The notes under the pieces are model-generated. The model made no database searches. It was given only the letters and a program-made list of their open reading frames with translations, and was not told where the DNA came from. Positions 12,801 through 20,869 of a stretch of 64,000 nt of DNA are shown in pieces. A program made the translations under genes and the position numbers. Positions within the stretch are counted from its first letter, which is position 1, and every line of letters starts with the position of its first letter. Source of the stretch: Branchiostoma floridae (taxonomy: Eukaryota; Chordata; Leptocardii; Amphioxiformes; Branchiostomatidae); NCBI RefSeq assembly GCF_000003815.2, contig NC_049984.1:2378936-2442935 (forward strand), written 5' to 3'.

Positions 12801-15800
12801 NNNNNNNNNNNNNNNNNNNNNNNNNNNNNNNNNGCCGAAGGGCGGTTATACCGGCTATATAGATACAGATACAGACAGAGGTTTAAACATAACTGTTTAG
12901 TGTTGTTTGTAGTTTCCTACCTTCTCTAGTCTGACAGAACTCCTGGTACTGTGACCGAAGCTTGTTGGTGAGCTGGGTGCGTGTTCCAAGTGTTTGTATA
13001 TAGTAGAAAAGTAAGGTTTAAACATAACTGTTCAGCGTTGTTTGTAGTTTCCTACCTTCTCTGGTCTGACAGAGCTCCTGGTACTGGGACCGAAGCTTGT
13101 TGGTGAGCTGGGTGCGTGTTCCAAGTGTTTGTATATAGCAGAAAAGTAAGGTTTAAACATAACTGTTCAGTGTTGTTTGTAGTTTCCTACCTTCTCTAGT
13201 CTGACAGAACTCCTGGTACTGGGACCAAAGCTTGCTGGTGAGCTGGGTGCATGTTCCAAGTGTTTGTATATAGTAGAAAAGTAAGGTTTTAAACATAACT
13301 GTTAAGTGTTGTTTGTAGTTTCCTACCTTCTCTGGTCTGACAGAGCTCCTGGTACTGGGACCGAAGCTTGTTGGTGAGCTGTGCGCGGTAGGACTCCGCC
13401 TCGGGGTGCACGGGAGGCATAGTGCAGGGGGGGTGCTCGAAGATGATGGCGTTACTCAGGATGTCAAAGTTCCAGTACACCCTGGGGAGGGGGGTAATAG
13501 AAGGAAACTCTCATCAATCAGAGCAATCAGAGATGGCAGACTTCATCCCTACCATTAGCTACATATTTAACATTACTAAGAAACGAGAAGAAGCCGAACA
13601 AATGTATCAGACTAGTTTTAGAATCTATGTTTTAGACTAGTATTAGAAACCATGTCTACTGTATTACTACCCTTTGTATCAATATGCCTGTACTTAGCCC
13701 GATAGGGCATGAATGTGCAATAAAGGCTATCATTATTATCACTTTGCAACCTTTATAGCCCATGAAAAGACATCACTGAGGATGTATGGTAATGCTGCAT
13801 TGTGTACATTGGGGAATGCAGACACATAGAACATGTACACGGATATCAGACGGGGAGGGGGTTTGCAGGATTAAGGCCTGATATATAAAACTATACTTCA
13901 AAATAGTGTTCTAGGTTGGACCAACATATCATAAATATTATTCAGTTCATCGACACATGCTTGAAAATAGACAAGGTATTGCTAAGATTATTACAAGGAG
14001 GTGCAGCACCTTTAAATCCAATGCTTAGATTAGACAATGCTTTGCCTCTAACCACTGAAGAAGCTTTACATAGTGAAATTAGTTTGGCCGACAGGCTGAT
14101 TAAAAGTTCAAAACTTGAACTATGCAGCTCCAGATGTCGTACTGAGGGATGACTGCAGTGTGCAAGATGTCGGTAACTTGAGGGATGGAACTACTCTATT
14201 ATATATTCCAATGCTTTATAGAGTTAGAGATAGTCCTAAAGAGAAACAACAGTGAGTACTCACGGTCCCTCCATCTTCATCCTCTTGCTGGGGCTCATGG
14301 ACCCCAGGCTGGTGATGCTCGCCTCCGAGTCGCGCCGACGCTTCAGGTCAAAGGGCGGCGGCGACCGCACGTCTGTCGGCGTGTCCGGCACGCTGATGCC
14401 GAGAGGGTCCGTCTGGGGATGACAGAGATGGCAGACTTCAACCCCTTACCCATACTGCTTTGATATTTTATTCCCACAAGTACACAAAGATGATGACACA
14501 ATCTACTTGTACCTGCAGTAGATATCTTTCATTTTACATGTCAGTTCTGAAGCAAGTTTTCAAATTCTAGTGCTACTGTTACTGTAAATGCATTTATTTT
14601 ACACTAGGAGAAAGGGTTTTTGTAATGTTTTAAATTTTGAGATTGAAACTGTAGTGATGTAATGAGTAATTCATCTATTTATTTTTACAGTAATACATTG
14701 TATACACATACTTGCAGGGTTATAAATTTGCAAGAATAATACCACAACTTTAACAGTTATGGTACTAAATGAGTGTGCACTACAGAAATACTGAAAGATA
14801 AGTCGCTCATAAGTGTGTACATACAATTCTGTCAGATCCCCCCGGCACCCCGTTATGTGGGGACTTGTGAACCACCGGCATCTCCCACAGCGACTCTCCC
14901 GTCATCTTGTTGAAGTAGTACCATCTCTTCTCACGCTTGCTCCAGAACCGACGCCAACCAGCCTGACAAACAAACAAACAAACACAGTTATTGTGGCTTT
15001 TATACATCCGAGACATTTGCATTAAGTCTAAAACTTAAAAAAGAAGCTGCATTTGATGTGAGTTGAGCGATCGCACAATACAACGCACATATATGGAAAA
15101 AATTATGGCATCACGGTTTTGACATTAGAATTGATGGTGCCACCAACAACAGAAATTGACATGCCATAACAAAGTGTATATGTCACAGTAGAGATCACGA
15201 TCCAGGAGAATCGCCGATCCTCCTAGGAGAGATCCCGATCGGAGTTTCTCCTGGGAGAAATCCCGATCGCAATCTGTACTAGTAGAATCGGCGATTCTCC
15301 TAGTATAGATTGCAATCAGGATCTCTCCTACGATGAACTCCGATGCAAATTCAAACGATGCTAAGATGTATGAAACAGCAATTAATTTTTTTGATAAACA
15401 ATGATTTTATTCAGTTTCAAATGCAAACCTACTAACTCGTTACCAACTACACTCAAGCCTACTTGATTCAGTTCTACAATGTTAACTTCCACCGAAGAGT
15501 ACCACTCTTAATCCCCTTCTTGGAAGTTTACTCCAATGGCCACTNNNNNNNNNNNNNNNNNNNNNNNNNNNNNNNNNNNNNNNNNNNNNNNNNNNNNNNN
15601 NNNNNNNNNNNNNNNNNNNNNNNNNNNNNNNNNNNNNNNNNNNNAAAAGAAAAAAAAAAGAAAAAAAAAAAAAAAAGAAAAGCTTCTGCTCGGAAAGTCT
15701 AGCGGCACCTCTTAAACTGGTCATAGTTGTTTCAAGTTGTGAACTGATGCCATACACGTCTGACTAGTGAATGTACTCAATAGGTGTGAAATTGTGAGTA

Positions 15801-18090
15801 ATATCTTAAAACTCTGCTTGATTTTTTGACACCTGTTTGACAACTTTACAGTTGTTATTGTTCTTCCAAAGCCGTGAAATTTGCATACTGACACATTGTT
15901 TGATCACCTGTTGGTATCTTTCACATATTATAAGATTTTTGCCACTACTTTAAAAGAAATTAGTTTATCAGAAATTACTTTATCAGAAAACATACTCACA
16001 GGAAATTTACCATGAAAGTGATGCTATATGCTATAGTGTACCTTGAGTAAAGTTGCAGAAGTGACTCAAGTGTGATAGTCTTCGGTGAAGTTAACATTGT
16101 AGAAGTACAGAAGTAGGCTTGAGTGTAGTTGGTAATGAGTTAGTAGGTTTGCATTTGAAACTGAATAAAATCATTGTTTATCAAAAAAATTATTGCTGTT
16201 TCATACATCTTAGCATCGTTTGAGTTTGGATCGGAGTTTCTCCTAGGAGAAATCCCGATCGCAATCTATACTAGGAGAATCGCCGATTCTACTAGTACAG
16301 ATTGCAATCGGGATCTGTTTCTTACTCTCACCTCTCAAATAGAAGTACCCCCTGGAATAAAAGTACCCCCCGGACAAATCTTCAAAATCTAATAAAAGTA
16401 CCCCCTGGAATAAAAGTACCCCCTGGAAAAATACCAAATTGACATGTAAACTGTGCCCATGCTACTTCAGTCCAAGAGAAGATGATAAGCAGGTAGGCTC
16501 TTTTTATTTATTTATGCCTCAGTACCATATCAGTTATTTTTTTTATTACCATATCAGTTAATTGTATAAATAATGAACAGAATAATTCCTATGTTATTGC
16601 ACATATTTTCTTTATCTGAGTGTTACACCATCAACAAAGATTAAAATAAAAGTAAAAAAATAAATGAAAATAAAAATTGAAGAAATAAAAAAAGAAGTTT
16701 ATTTTATAATCATTGTTACAAAATAACATTTTGAAGAAACATTCCAACTTAGAATACCTTATTCACCACTTGTGCTATTTTCAATGTTGCAGAAACAAAG
16801 GTCATAGACACTGCCCCCTATCGAGAAATATCGGTACTGCAGAAAATATATGATTCTCTCGCGCATTACCGCGAGATTCGGCGTGAGTTGATGAATCCAA
16901 CATGGCGGATGTTTTCGAGCCGATTGAACGCTATGCTTTGTTTTGGAATGATTTTTTCGTTGCTGGAACATTAAAACAAGTTGACTACGGGTGAAAAATA
17001 GTGGAAAAGTATTGGTAACTTTTTAATTTGTTTGGTTGGTGGTTAATTTCTGTGTTTTGATAGAGAATTTACGGAAGTAAGCGACTGTGTGTGTAGCATG
17101 TGACCTCGATGTTTTCGTCTTTGTTCAGCGCAACATTTCAAGATTTTTGGAAGGTTAAAGATGGTTCAAAACGAAAAGAATATATTTTTTTACGAGTCCA
17201 GTGCCGAATCACTTGTGTTCCGATATTTTTGGACCTGAACCGAAACGTTTTTGCAAGTCCAGAACTGGTCCTGCGTACCGGTACGCATCCCTAGCTATGT
17301 TTGGGTCATATCGCTGGCGGCAGGGAAATCCGCGATGCCTCGTCCGAAAAATAGTGAATATTAAGCAAAAATACAGCGGAAATATGGGCAGAAAATACCA
17401 AACTTTCAATATTTTTGGGGTCCCTGGTTAGTAAAGAAAGCCCCAATTTGAAAAAAAATAAACGTACCGTCTAAAATAAGGACGTACCGGGTGGATTTTG
17501 AGGCGGAAAAAAATAAACGTACCGGTACGTTTATTTGAGAGGTGAGAGTATATCTATCGTAGTTTCTCCTACTAGGGGAAATCCCGATCGCAATCTATAC
17601 TAGTAGAATCGGCGATTCTCCTAGTATAGATTGCGATCGGGATTTCTCCTAGGAGAAACTCCGATCGCGATCTCTCCTAGGAGGATCGGCGATTCTCCTG
17701 GATCGTGATCTCCACTGTGACATATACATGAGATAACTCTGCACAAATAATATCTAGTTGCACCGGTGCACCAACAACCTAAGATTTAGTGCACAGATGC
17801 AATTTTGGGTGCACAAACACCCAGTATTATAGCCCTGTTTTCTTGTAATCTAATGTAACACAAAATCTGCTGTCCGGGGCTGTGACTGGCCCTGCAGTTG
17901 GAGCTATTCTCCATCAAGCTTCAAGGAGGCTAACTGGATGTTGGGCAGGTTGCTATAAGCGAGATTTAATCAGGCTATTTTTCTCCAAACCTACCCTGAG
18001 GACCTCCTCTGGCAGGTCGTGCACCGGGTCGGGTCCAGGCGACTGGGGGGTGGGCGGGTCCGAGGATTTATCTGACGATCCCGTCGACAT
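713..18090 (-). CDS. PCIF1: PCIF1, cap-specific mRNA (2'-O-methyladenosine-N6)-methyltransferase, partial, ten coding exons
   Basis: PCIF1 (CAPAM) binds the phosphorylated RNA polymerase II tail through its WW domain and methylates N6 of the cap-adjacent 2'-O-methyladenosine in the nucleus. Ten exons give about 492 residues with continuous phases: 18,090-17,995; 14,962-14,825; 14,412-14,264; 13,481-13,327; 9,413-9,182; 7,523-7,424; 6,506-6,344; 5,526-5,354; 3,913-3,827; 897-713. Family signatures are [10 protein letters not shown], the WW exon ([16 protein letters not shown]), [27 protein letters not shown], and [20 protein letters not shown]. The human protein is about 704 residues; the catalytic NPPF motif follows the last visible exon and lies off the left edge. 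The start is the ATG at 18,090, with an upstream non-coding exon ending at 19,551. Exons 2-4 of the coding part are duplicated at 10,321-12,585, and three exon ends lie inside tandem repeats. Confidence 0.93.
1101..1180 (-). repeat. tRNA-derived SINE head or tRNA-like relic
   Basis: On the minus strand the sequence starts GGGTGGCACAGTGG (box A-like) and ends with GGGTTTGAATCCCC (box B). The spacing is tRNA-like, but the acceptor and T stems pair poorly, so it is read as a SINE head or pseudo-tRNA rather than a working tRNA. Confidence 0.4.
1960..2193 (-). other. GC-rich island in PCIF1 intron with an open frame of unknown meaning
   Basis: About 150 bases (2,045-2,200) are much richer in G+C than the surrounding AT-rich intron. 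A 77-codon minus-strand frame crosses it, and a donor-like CAG|GTCATT lies at about 2,043. The flanking PCIF1 exons join directly in vertebrate PCIF1 without matching residues, so this is not an expected PCIF1 exon. It could be a lineage-specific exon, a CpG-rich repeat fragment or chance. Confidence 0.2.
3827..3913 (-). CDS. PCIF1: PCIF1 exon ([13 protein letters not shown])
   Basis: This 87-nt, phase 0-0 exon encodes [20 protein letters not shown] followed by VWCLLRRYQ. Acceptor CCCACAG and donor GTGCTC bound it. The human equivalent has the same [13 protein letters not shown] block. Confidence 0.93.
3948..4324. mobile_element. Short TIR element (hAT-like ends, CAGGGTTRGA)
   Basis: The left end CAGGGTTAGA and the inverted right end TCCAACCCTG match at 9 of 10 positions. 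The interior is built from inverted CACTTGCCC(G/C)ATCGG motifs. Flanks share ATCAG, a weak remnant of a target duplication. There is no coding capacity. Confidence 0.6.
4377..5390 (-). repeat. Minisatellite of about 31 units, each an exon 3' end plus 5' splice site
   Basis: Read on the minus strand the 30-bp unit encodes [10 protein letters not shown], with the junction CTG|GTAAGT. That is exactly the 3' end and donor of the adjoining PCIF1 exon (ends 5,354). Some units are 40 bp because they carry ten more bases of the same exon (CCACACTCAA). A few are degenerate (4,690-4,760). Most units keep an intact GTAAGT or GTGAGT. The 30-bp unit is a multiple of three without stops, the 40-bp unit is not, so only some downstream donors would preserve frame. 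Confidence 0.93.
5354..5526 (-). CDS. PCIF1: PCIF1 exon ([15 protein letters not shown]...LQKL)
   Basis: This 173-nt, phase 1-0 exon encodes [20 protein letters not shown] through [20 protein letters not shown] and QKL, matching the human segment ending in RNYFSKL. The exon-proximal donor GTAAGT follows 5,354; the next identical donor is at 5,324 and would add ten in-frame residues. Both ends of this exon have been amplified into neighbouring repeats. Confidence 0.92.
5545..5900 (-). repeat. Partial copies of a PCIF1 exon 5' end with its 3' splice site (148-bp unit)
   Basis: Three extra copies of acceptor plus first bases of the 5,354-5,526 exon lie upstream on the minus strand. The last two start at 5,734 and 5,882 and keep CTGCAG|AGATCCAGCG. 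Between them sits a piece of a dispersed repeat (CTCAAGCAACTGGATATG) also found near 40,755 and 55,970. The real exon reads CTTACGCTGG on the plus strand, while the later copies read CGTACGCTGG. Confidence 0.85.
6344..6506 (-). CDS. PCIF1: PCIF1 exon ([13 protein letters not shown])
   Basis: This 163-nt, phase 0-1 exon encodes [40 protein letters not shown] and onward to LKEHGIE. It corresponds to the human block DRLEHLRRQCGP...SVEGICSKIYHISLEY. Acceptor CCTAAG and donor GTGGGA are weaker than at other exons. Confidence 0.92.
6730..7036 (-). repeat. tRNA-derived SINE
   Basis: The minus-strand head holds GACCAGTGCAATGGTCA and a box B-like GAGTTTGATCCC at about 6,968. The body continues to about 6,780 with a TGGCGCC segment. 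The type resembles the other tRNA-like SINEs at 22,975 and 43,501, but the tail end was not defined. Confidence 0.45.
7037..7381 (+). mobile_element. hAT-like MITE, AGGGCTCGAAATAC family, copy 1
   Basis: The ends are AGGGCTCGAAATAC and the inverted GTATTTCAAGCCCT. The interior is rich in ACCTGCAC and its inverse. A near-identical copy lies at 57,467-57,805, and a third at 59,464-61,886 is split by a LINE. Only AGAAT is shared between the flanks here; the second copy has an 8-bp duplication. Confidence 0.85.
7424..7523 (-). CDS. PCIF1: PCIF1 exon ([16 protein letters not shown])
   Basis: This 100-nt, phase 2-0 exon encodes [20 protein letters not shown] followed by [13 protein letters not shown], matching human SPDSRKVVKWNVEDTFSWLR. 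It is bounded by acceptor CTGTACAG and donor GTGTGT. Confidence 0.92.
7641..8681. mobile_element. piggyBac-like non-autonomous element (TTAA target)
   Basis: The element begins CCCTTGTCCTGC and ends GCAGGACAAGGG, flanked on both sides by TTAA (7,637-7,640 and 8,682-8,685). TTAA duplication and termini starting CCC are the piggyBac signature. The 1,041-bp interior has no long ORF. It lies in the PCIF1 intron between 7,523 and 9,182. Confidence 0.88.
9182..9413 (-). CDS. PCIF1: PCIF1 exon ([14 protein letters not shown])
   Basis: This 232-nt, phase 1-2 exon encodes [20 protein letters not shown] through [20 protein letters not shown] and [13 protein letters not shown]. The human match is [20 protein letters not shown]...FKYAEAARRLIESR. 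Acceptor TTTTCTAG and donor GTATGA are clear. Confidence 0.93.
9482..9718. mobile_element. piggyBac-like MITE, CCCGGCTTAAACTG family, copy 1
   Basis: Ends CCC..TTAAACTGTCAGA and TCTGGCAGTTTAAGGG are flanked by TTAA at 9,478-9,481 and 9,719-9,722. A second copy in the opposite orientation lies at 51,002-51,684. Palindromic GGATATATCCGG-like blocks mark the interior. Confidence 0.85.
9908..10320 (-). repeat. Minisatellite (about 136-bp unit) carrying a PCIF1 exon 3' end and donor, left block
   Basis: Three units starting near 9,908, 10,044 and 10,180 each contain, on the minus strand, CTCACCAACAAGCTTCGG to GAGAAG|GTAGGA, the 3' part of the 13,327-13,481 exon with its donor. The rest is intron sequence ending in CCCAG or a similar AG just before CTCACC, so each unit could act as a 52-nt exon. 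Inclusion would break the frame. Confidence 0.88.
10321..10423 (-). pseudogene. PCIF1: Duplicated PCIF1 exon, donor lost and interrupted by a gap
   Basis: The visible part repeats the 13,335-13,437 exon sequence ([17 protein letters not shown] region to ELCQT). The 3' end reads into TTGTTCATTG instead of CAGAGAAG|GTAGGA, so the 5' splice site is missing. The 5' part lies in the N run. Confidence 0.7.
10424..10739. other. Assembly gap (316 N)
   Basis: By alignment with the duplicate at 13,438-13,753 it should hold the start of a PCIF1 exon and a LINE-like 3' tail. Confidence 0.99.
11250..11398 (-). CDS. PCIF1: PCIF1 exon duplicate ([15 protein letters not shown]), copy 1
   Basis: This is identical to the exon at 14,264-14,412 and encodes a proline- and basic-rich linker with [20 protein letters not shown] and [11 protein letters not shown], a likely nuclear localisation segment. 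The three duplicated exons total 442 nt and start and end in different phases, so both sets cannot be translated together. Confidence 0.75.
11811..11948 (-). CDS. PCIF1: PCIF1 WW-domain exon duplicate, copy 1
   Basis: This is identical to 14,825-14,962. It encodes the WW domain [20 protein letters not shown] then TGESLWEMP. Acceptor TTTGTCAG and donor GTATGT are intact, so it remains splice-competent if the duplication is real. Confidence 0.75.
12160..12585 (+). repeat. Hairpin-rich CGATCG repeat, copy 1
   Basis: The segment 12,176-12,330 is a nest of palindromes built from CTCCTAGGAG, CCCGATCG and CTATACTAG. It is followed by a unique arm to 12,585. The same sequence recurs at 15,175-15,544 (segmental duplicate) and inverted at 16,020-17,735, where another transposon has split it. 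It is probably a fold-back element. Confidence 0.75.
12586..12833. other. Assembly gap (248 N)
   Basis: The gap separates the first segmental-duplication copy from the second minisatellite block. It is the point where the two copies of the PCIF1 segment are joined in this assembly. Confidence 0.99.
12905..13326 (-). repeat. Minisatellite (136-bp unit) carrying a PCIF1 exon 3' end and donor, right block
   Basis: Three units start near 12,918, 13,054 and 13,190 at a 136-bp period, followed by the complete exon at 13,327. Units keep the donor AAG|GTAGGA and an AG before CTCACC. One carries substitutions in the exon part (GGTCCCAG with AGCAAGC). They are the same family as 9,908-10,320. Confidence 0.88.
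13327..13481 (-). CDS. PCIF1: PCIF1 exon ([16 protein letters not shown])
   Basis: This 155-nt, phase 2-1 exon encodes [40 protein letters not shown] and [11 protein letters not shown], matching human VYWDLDIQTNAV...LPPHPEVELLRSQL...LRQHYRELCQQREG. It is the only complete copy in the window. Its last 52 nt are the seed of the 136-bp minisatellite. Confidence 0.92.
13540..13745 (+). repeat. Possible 3' tail of a CR1/L2-type LINE
   Basis: The sequence ends TGTACTTAGCCCGATAGGGC, then ATGAATGTGCAATAAAGGCT and an ATT/TATC-type tail, a form typical of short 3' ends of CR1-like retroposons. No coding part is attached. It lies in the intron between two PCIF1 exons and falls in the gap of copy 1. Confidence 0.35.
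14264..14412 (-). CDS. PCIF1: PCIF1 exon ([15 protein letters not shown])
   Basis: This 149-nt, phase 0-2 exon lies between the WW exon and the 13,327 exon. It starts TDPLGIS like human SDPLGLN, and carries [11 protein letters not shown] and SPSKRMKME, probably nuclear localisation signals. Acceptor CATCCCCAG and donor GTGAGT are standard. Confidence 0.9.
14825..14962 (-). CDS. PCIF1: PCIF1 WW-domain exon
   Basis: This 138-nt, phase 0-0 exon encodes 46 residues with the two signature tryptophans of a WW domain (AGWRRFW and SLWEMP) and a WYYFN core. It continues the preceding exon's LPEEVLR directly, as in human LPEELVHAGW. It mediates contact with the phosphorylated polymerase II tail in this family. 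Confidence 0.93.
15175..15544 (+). repeat. Hairpin-rich CGATCG repeat, copy 2
   Basis: This is the duplicate of 12,160-12,530 within the segmental duplication. It diverges from about 15,327 up to the gap. Confidence 0.7.
15545..15644. other. Assembly gap (100 N, probably unknown size)
   Basis: The gap is followed at 15,645-15,679 by an A-rich run. The sequences on the two sides are halves of the same hairpin-rich family in opposite orientation, a configuration that often breaks assemblies. Confidence 0.99.
16020..17735 (-). repeat. Hairpin-rich CGATCG repeat, inverted copy 3, split by a transposon
   Basis: 16,035-16,320 is the reverse complement of the 12,260-12,560 region, and 17,551-17,735 is the reverse complement of 12,160-12,260. 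The two parts are separated by the TA-target element at 16,325-17,548. Removing that insertion leaves about 490 bp, similar to the other copies. Confidence 0.75.
16325..17548. mobile_element. TA-target TIR element nested in hairpin repeat
   Basis: It begins CTCTCACCTCTCAAATA and ends in the inverse TATTTGAGAGGTGAGAG, with TA on both sides (16,323-16,324 and 17,549-17,550). TA duplication fits the Tc1/mariner superfamily. The left end holds four AATAAAAGTACCCCCTGG-like repeats, and the right end has palindromic ACGTACCGGTACGT. No transposase ORF is present in 1,224 bp, so it is non-autonomous. Confidence 0.8.
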
Positions 18091-18157
18091 GGCGAACAGC
18101 AGAGGTTGATCTACGCTACTGACGAACTCCTGATACAGACTGCGACAGCTTTCAAAC
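17995..18157 (-). CDS. PCIF1: PCIF1 first coding exon
   Basis: Acceptor CCCCCAG precedes 18,157; the ATG is at 18,090 and the exon ends at 17,995 before GTAGGT. It encodes [20 protein letters not shown] and [12 protein letters not shown], in the style of the serine/proline-rich vertebrate N terminus ending VQDLPEEL. The frame upstream of the ATG stays open through this exon and back into the non-coding exon without another ATG, which leaves a non-AUG extension possible but unproven. Confidence 0.88.
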
Positions 18158-19550
18158 CTGGGGGAAGACAGGATAAAACCTTCTTAGGGGCAGTATCAGG
18201 TAGAGGAAGAAGAGAAAAACTTTGTAAAGACCCTTGTAATTGTTCACTGTTTTTGTTGTTGTTGTTCTTTTTTAGGCAGGTAGGCAACAGGCACTTTGAG
18301 CTTTTCTTCTCATGCTTTTTAAACATATGTGAATAACATAAAAGGATAACAAAAAGAGTCCTAATAGGCACAAATCTCTGTGAAGAATAGATGGTATTTG
18401 TCTTGTGGGCTACCCTCTTGAAAAACAACTTTCTAAAACTGTCTAGACAGTTTATTTATAGTTGTTAATCATTATTAGACTCATAACACCAGCAGTAACC
18501 ACATTTTTTTCTAAATTTGATCAAACAAATGTGAAATGCATTCAGACGCTAATATTTTCAACATCAATCTATTGCTACTATACAGATGTATGATGTATAA
18601 CTATCATATGCACAAGCATATCCCGTGGACGTTATCAAAGGTACTAGTATCAAAGGTACATGTATATCAATAAACTGAACAAAGCAGATTACTACACAGT
18701 CTTGTATCAATGCCTCAAAGCCCAAAACTATCAACTGAACAGAGTGTGAAATACAGGAATTTTATCAGTTAGACGTCAGACTGAAGAATCTATGTCCTTT
18801 GCCAGCTGCTGACAAAAAAAAAGCCTAAGATCAGCACACATATGACATACTGGATATACTATCACAAGTTTAAGTGATTAGTAATGTCAGGAGAAACAGA
18901 AATGTGGGTATACAGTTACCTAACACCAATACCAATGCGACCAAAATGACCTATATTCACTACTGAAAATACTACTACAGGACCCTACTACAGACCTTGG
19001 TACGCACTGTACGACTTGACCTAAAAGATGTCCTAGCGTAAGAATGAAATTTCAAAAAGTCTACATAACACCAGATTGTTCCTGATGGCCTGGTGTATCG
19101 CATCTTACATCCTAAATCTAACGAAACTGCCCCGAACAGCGAGTACCTTTGTTTTCGTGCGTAGTAAAACCAAGATGTAGGTCGTGTGGATCTTCTGATG
19201 AGATCTGACACACCCACGAAGTCGGAAGAGAGCACCGGCGAAACTATCCTACCACTTACCGAGCGTCTTCGGCTGCTTTCTTGGTGTTCTAAGACACTAA
19301 GGCGTCTGTCGTTCACCAACTCGTGCAAGAAATAACAACCACTGAGGACGGAATGTATAAAACGCTAGCTACTGTCGGAGACTTTCGCGTTGAACCAGAG
19401 AGGACGCCGACTCCACACGTGTGAGTTGTTTTGAGCCAATGTTTACATCTTGTTTCCGCACAATCGGGCGCGGTTAGCGGCAAACTAAGCCACGCAGAGG
19501 AAAAACAGGATACTCAAGAACCGATATGAACCCGAAACTGCCCTACTTAC
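18158..19550. other. PCIF1 intron 1, nothing identified
   Basis: AT-rich sequence without a recognisable gene or element. A minus-strand frame at 18,975-19,328 has no family resemblance and no convincing splice sites. Confidence 0.5.
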
Positions 19551-19660
19551 CTCCATTTGACGGTAAACTCGGCTGATTTTTGTGTTTCAGTCGTGTGAGG
19601 ACGCCACAGTCCTGCCTCCAGCCGCCATGATGCTCGCAGTGCAGCATGGGATACTTCCCA
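19551..19660 (-). promoter_or_regulatory. PCIF1: PCIF1 5' untranslated exon and probable promoter region
   Basis: A strong donor GAG|GTAAGT ends the exon at 19,551 and would splice to the acceptor at 18,158. Upstream on the minus strand, CATCATGGCGGC resembles a YY1-type core promoter site, common at TATA-less housekeeping promoters. The transcription start was not determined. Confidence 0.6.
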
Positions 19661-19699
19661 GATTTAAAGCTAAATTTCAGGCCCAAATCCTGCAGACTA

Positions 19700-20860
19700 C
19701 GTCGATTTTAGAAACTGTGTGGATATCTGGGATTCATATTAATATGTTATAGATCCTATATTGATCATAAGAGGCTTGTAAGATGGTCAAATTAACGCAA
19801 GAAATGTTAATTTTGGTTTGACCAAACCGGTGACGTCACTAGAGCGAGTCCACTCTACTGTGGGGGTGGCAGAGTTTAGAAAGATGACAGAAGGGACATT
19901 GAGATCGCACACGGGTGGACAACATCGATCTTCAAGAGGGTTTGCTTGGTCCAGTACACATCTTGTATCATCGAGCCGATGGGAAGTTAAGGGTGTTTTG
20001 TACGAGGTATTTGTTGGGTTTCATTGCAGCTAAGAATGGAGTTGACAACTATGAAACTTCTTTATATGAGAGCACACACTGATCTGGGGTCCCTTCAAAT
20101 ATTCAAAACTTTCAAACTTAGATTCGGGTCAGTTCTGGTGTATGGCCACAGCATGTACATGTGTAATATGCTCTAATACCATAAAGCAGAGAAGCAAGGA
20201 AACATTTCATATCTGAATTTGCTACTAGTAACTACCGTCTTGCTGATTTTACTCTTTTGCCCAACGGCTTTCACATGAAGTCATTGACATCTGTATCTTT
20301 AATTGATGCCACATGTGTATCACCGATGTTAGGCCACTTCGGTGGTCCTTCTCGCAATTCTGTGGTTTAATGAGTTTGAAGAAAAGTTCCGAAAAAGATA
20401 TTTGAAGTGAGCGATGAAGCCTCCAGCGCAAATTGAGATTGAGTAGTTGGATTCACCGCTGAGTTTTCTTGCAGTTTCCATATCAGCCGATGTGAGGCGC
20501 ACTTTTATTTCATACCTTATGATACCTGATGATGTTTTCATCCGTTGTATATCCTAAAACTGTAATTTAAAAAAAATAAGAATTGGTTAAAAAGTACACA
20601 AAAGTCTTATGAGTAAAAATACACAAGCGTTAAAATGCTAGAAAGCTCTTGTGTATCTTAGCTCCAATGGAGGTAAGTTATCCAGTGTGTTGCTTTGCTT
20701 GAAGTTGTGCATATTTTTACAGCCATAGCAAGAAAATATGATGTGAAATTTACTGGGGTACTTTCAGTTTCCCAAACTAGGTTTGAGTTGACAATAAATT
20801 GGTAGTTTCTGTTTTATCTTTAGCATAAAGTGTGATTATGACATTTTCAGCACCTTTCAA
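19700..20860. other. Intergenic, nothing identified
   Basis: This lies between the PCIF1 5' end and the first trace of the LRR-cluster repeat unit. No coding region, RNA gene or element ends were recognised. Confidence 0.5.
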
Positions 20861-20869
20861 GATATTGTG

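Larger units (their letters stand above)
13335..15544. repeat. Segmental duplication, copy 2 (PCIF1 exons)
   Basis: This is the partner of 10,321-12,585 at offset 3,014 bp. The two agree base for base over most of the length and diverge near the right edge (from about 15,327), next to a 100-N gap. Low-quality read ends could explain that. Confidence 0.9.

Noticed and set aside
18975-19328. 117-codon minus-strand ORF upstream of PCIF1
   Set aside because: No recognisable domain and no splice context; it lies in intron 1.
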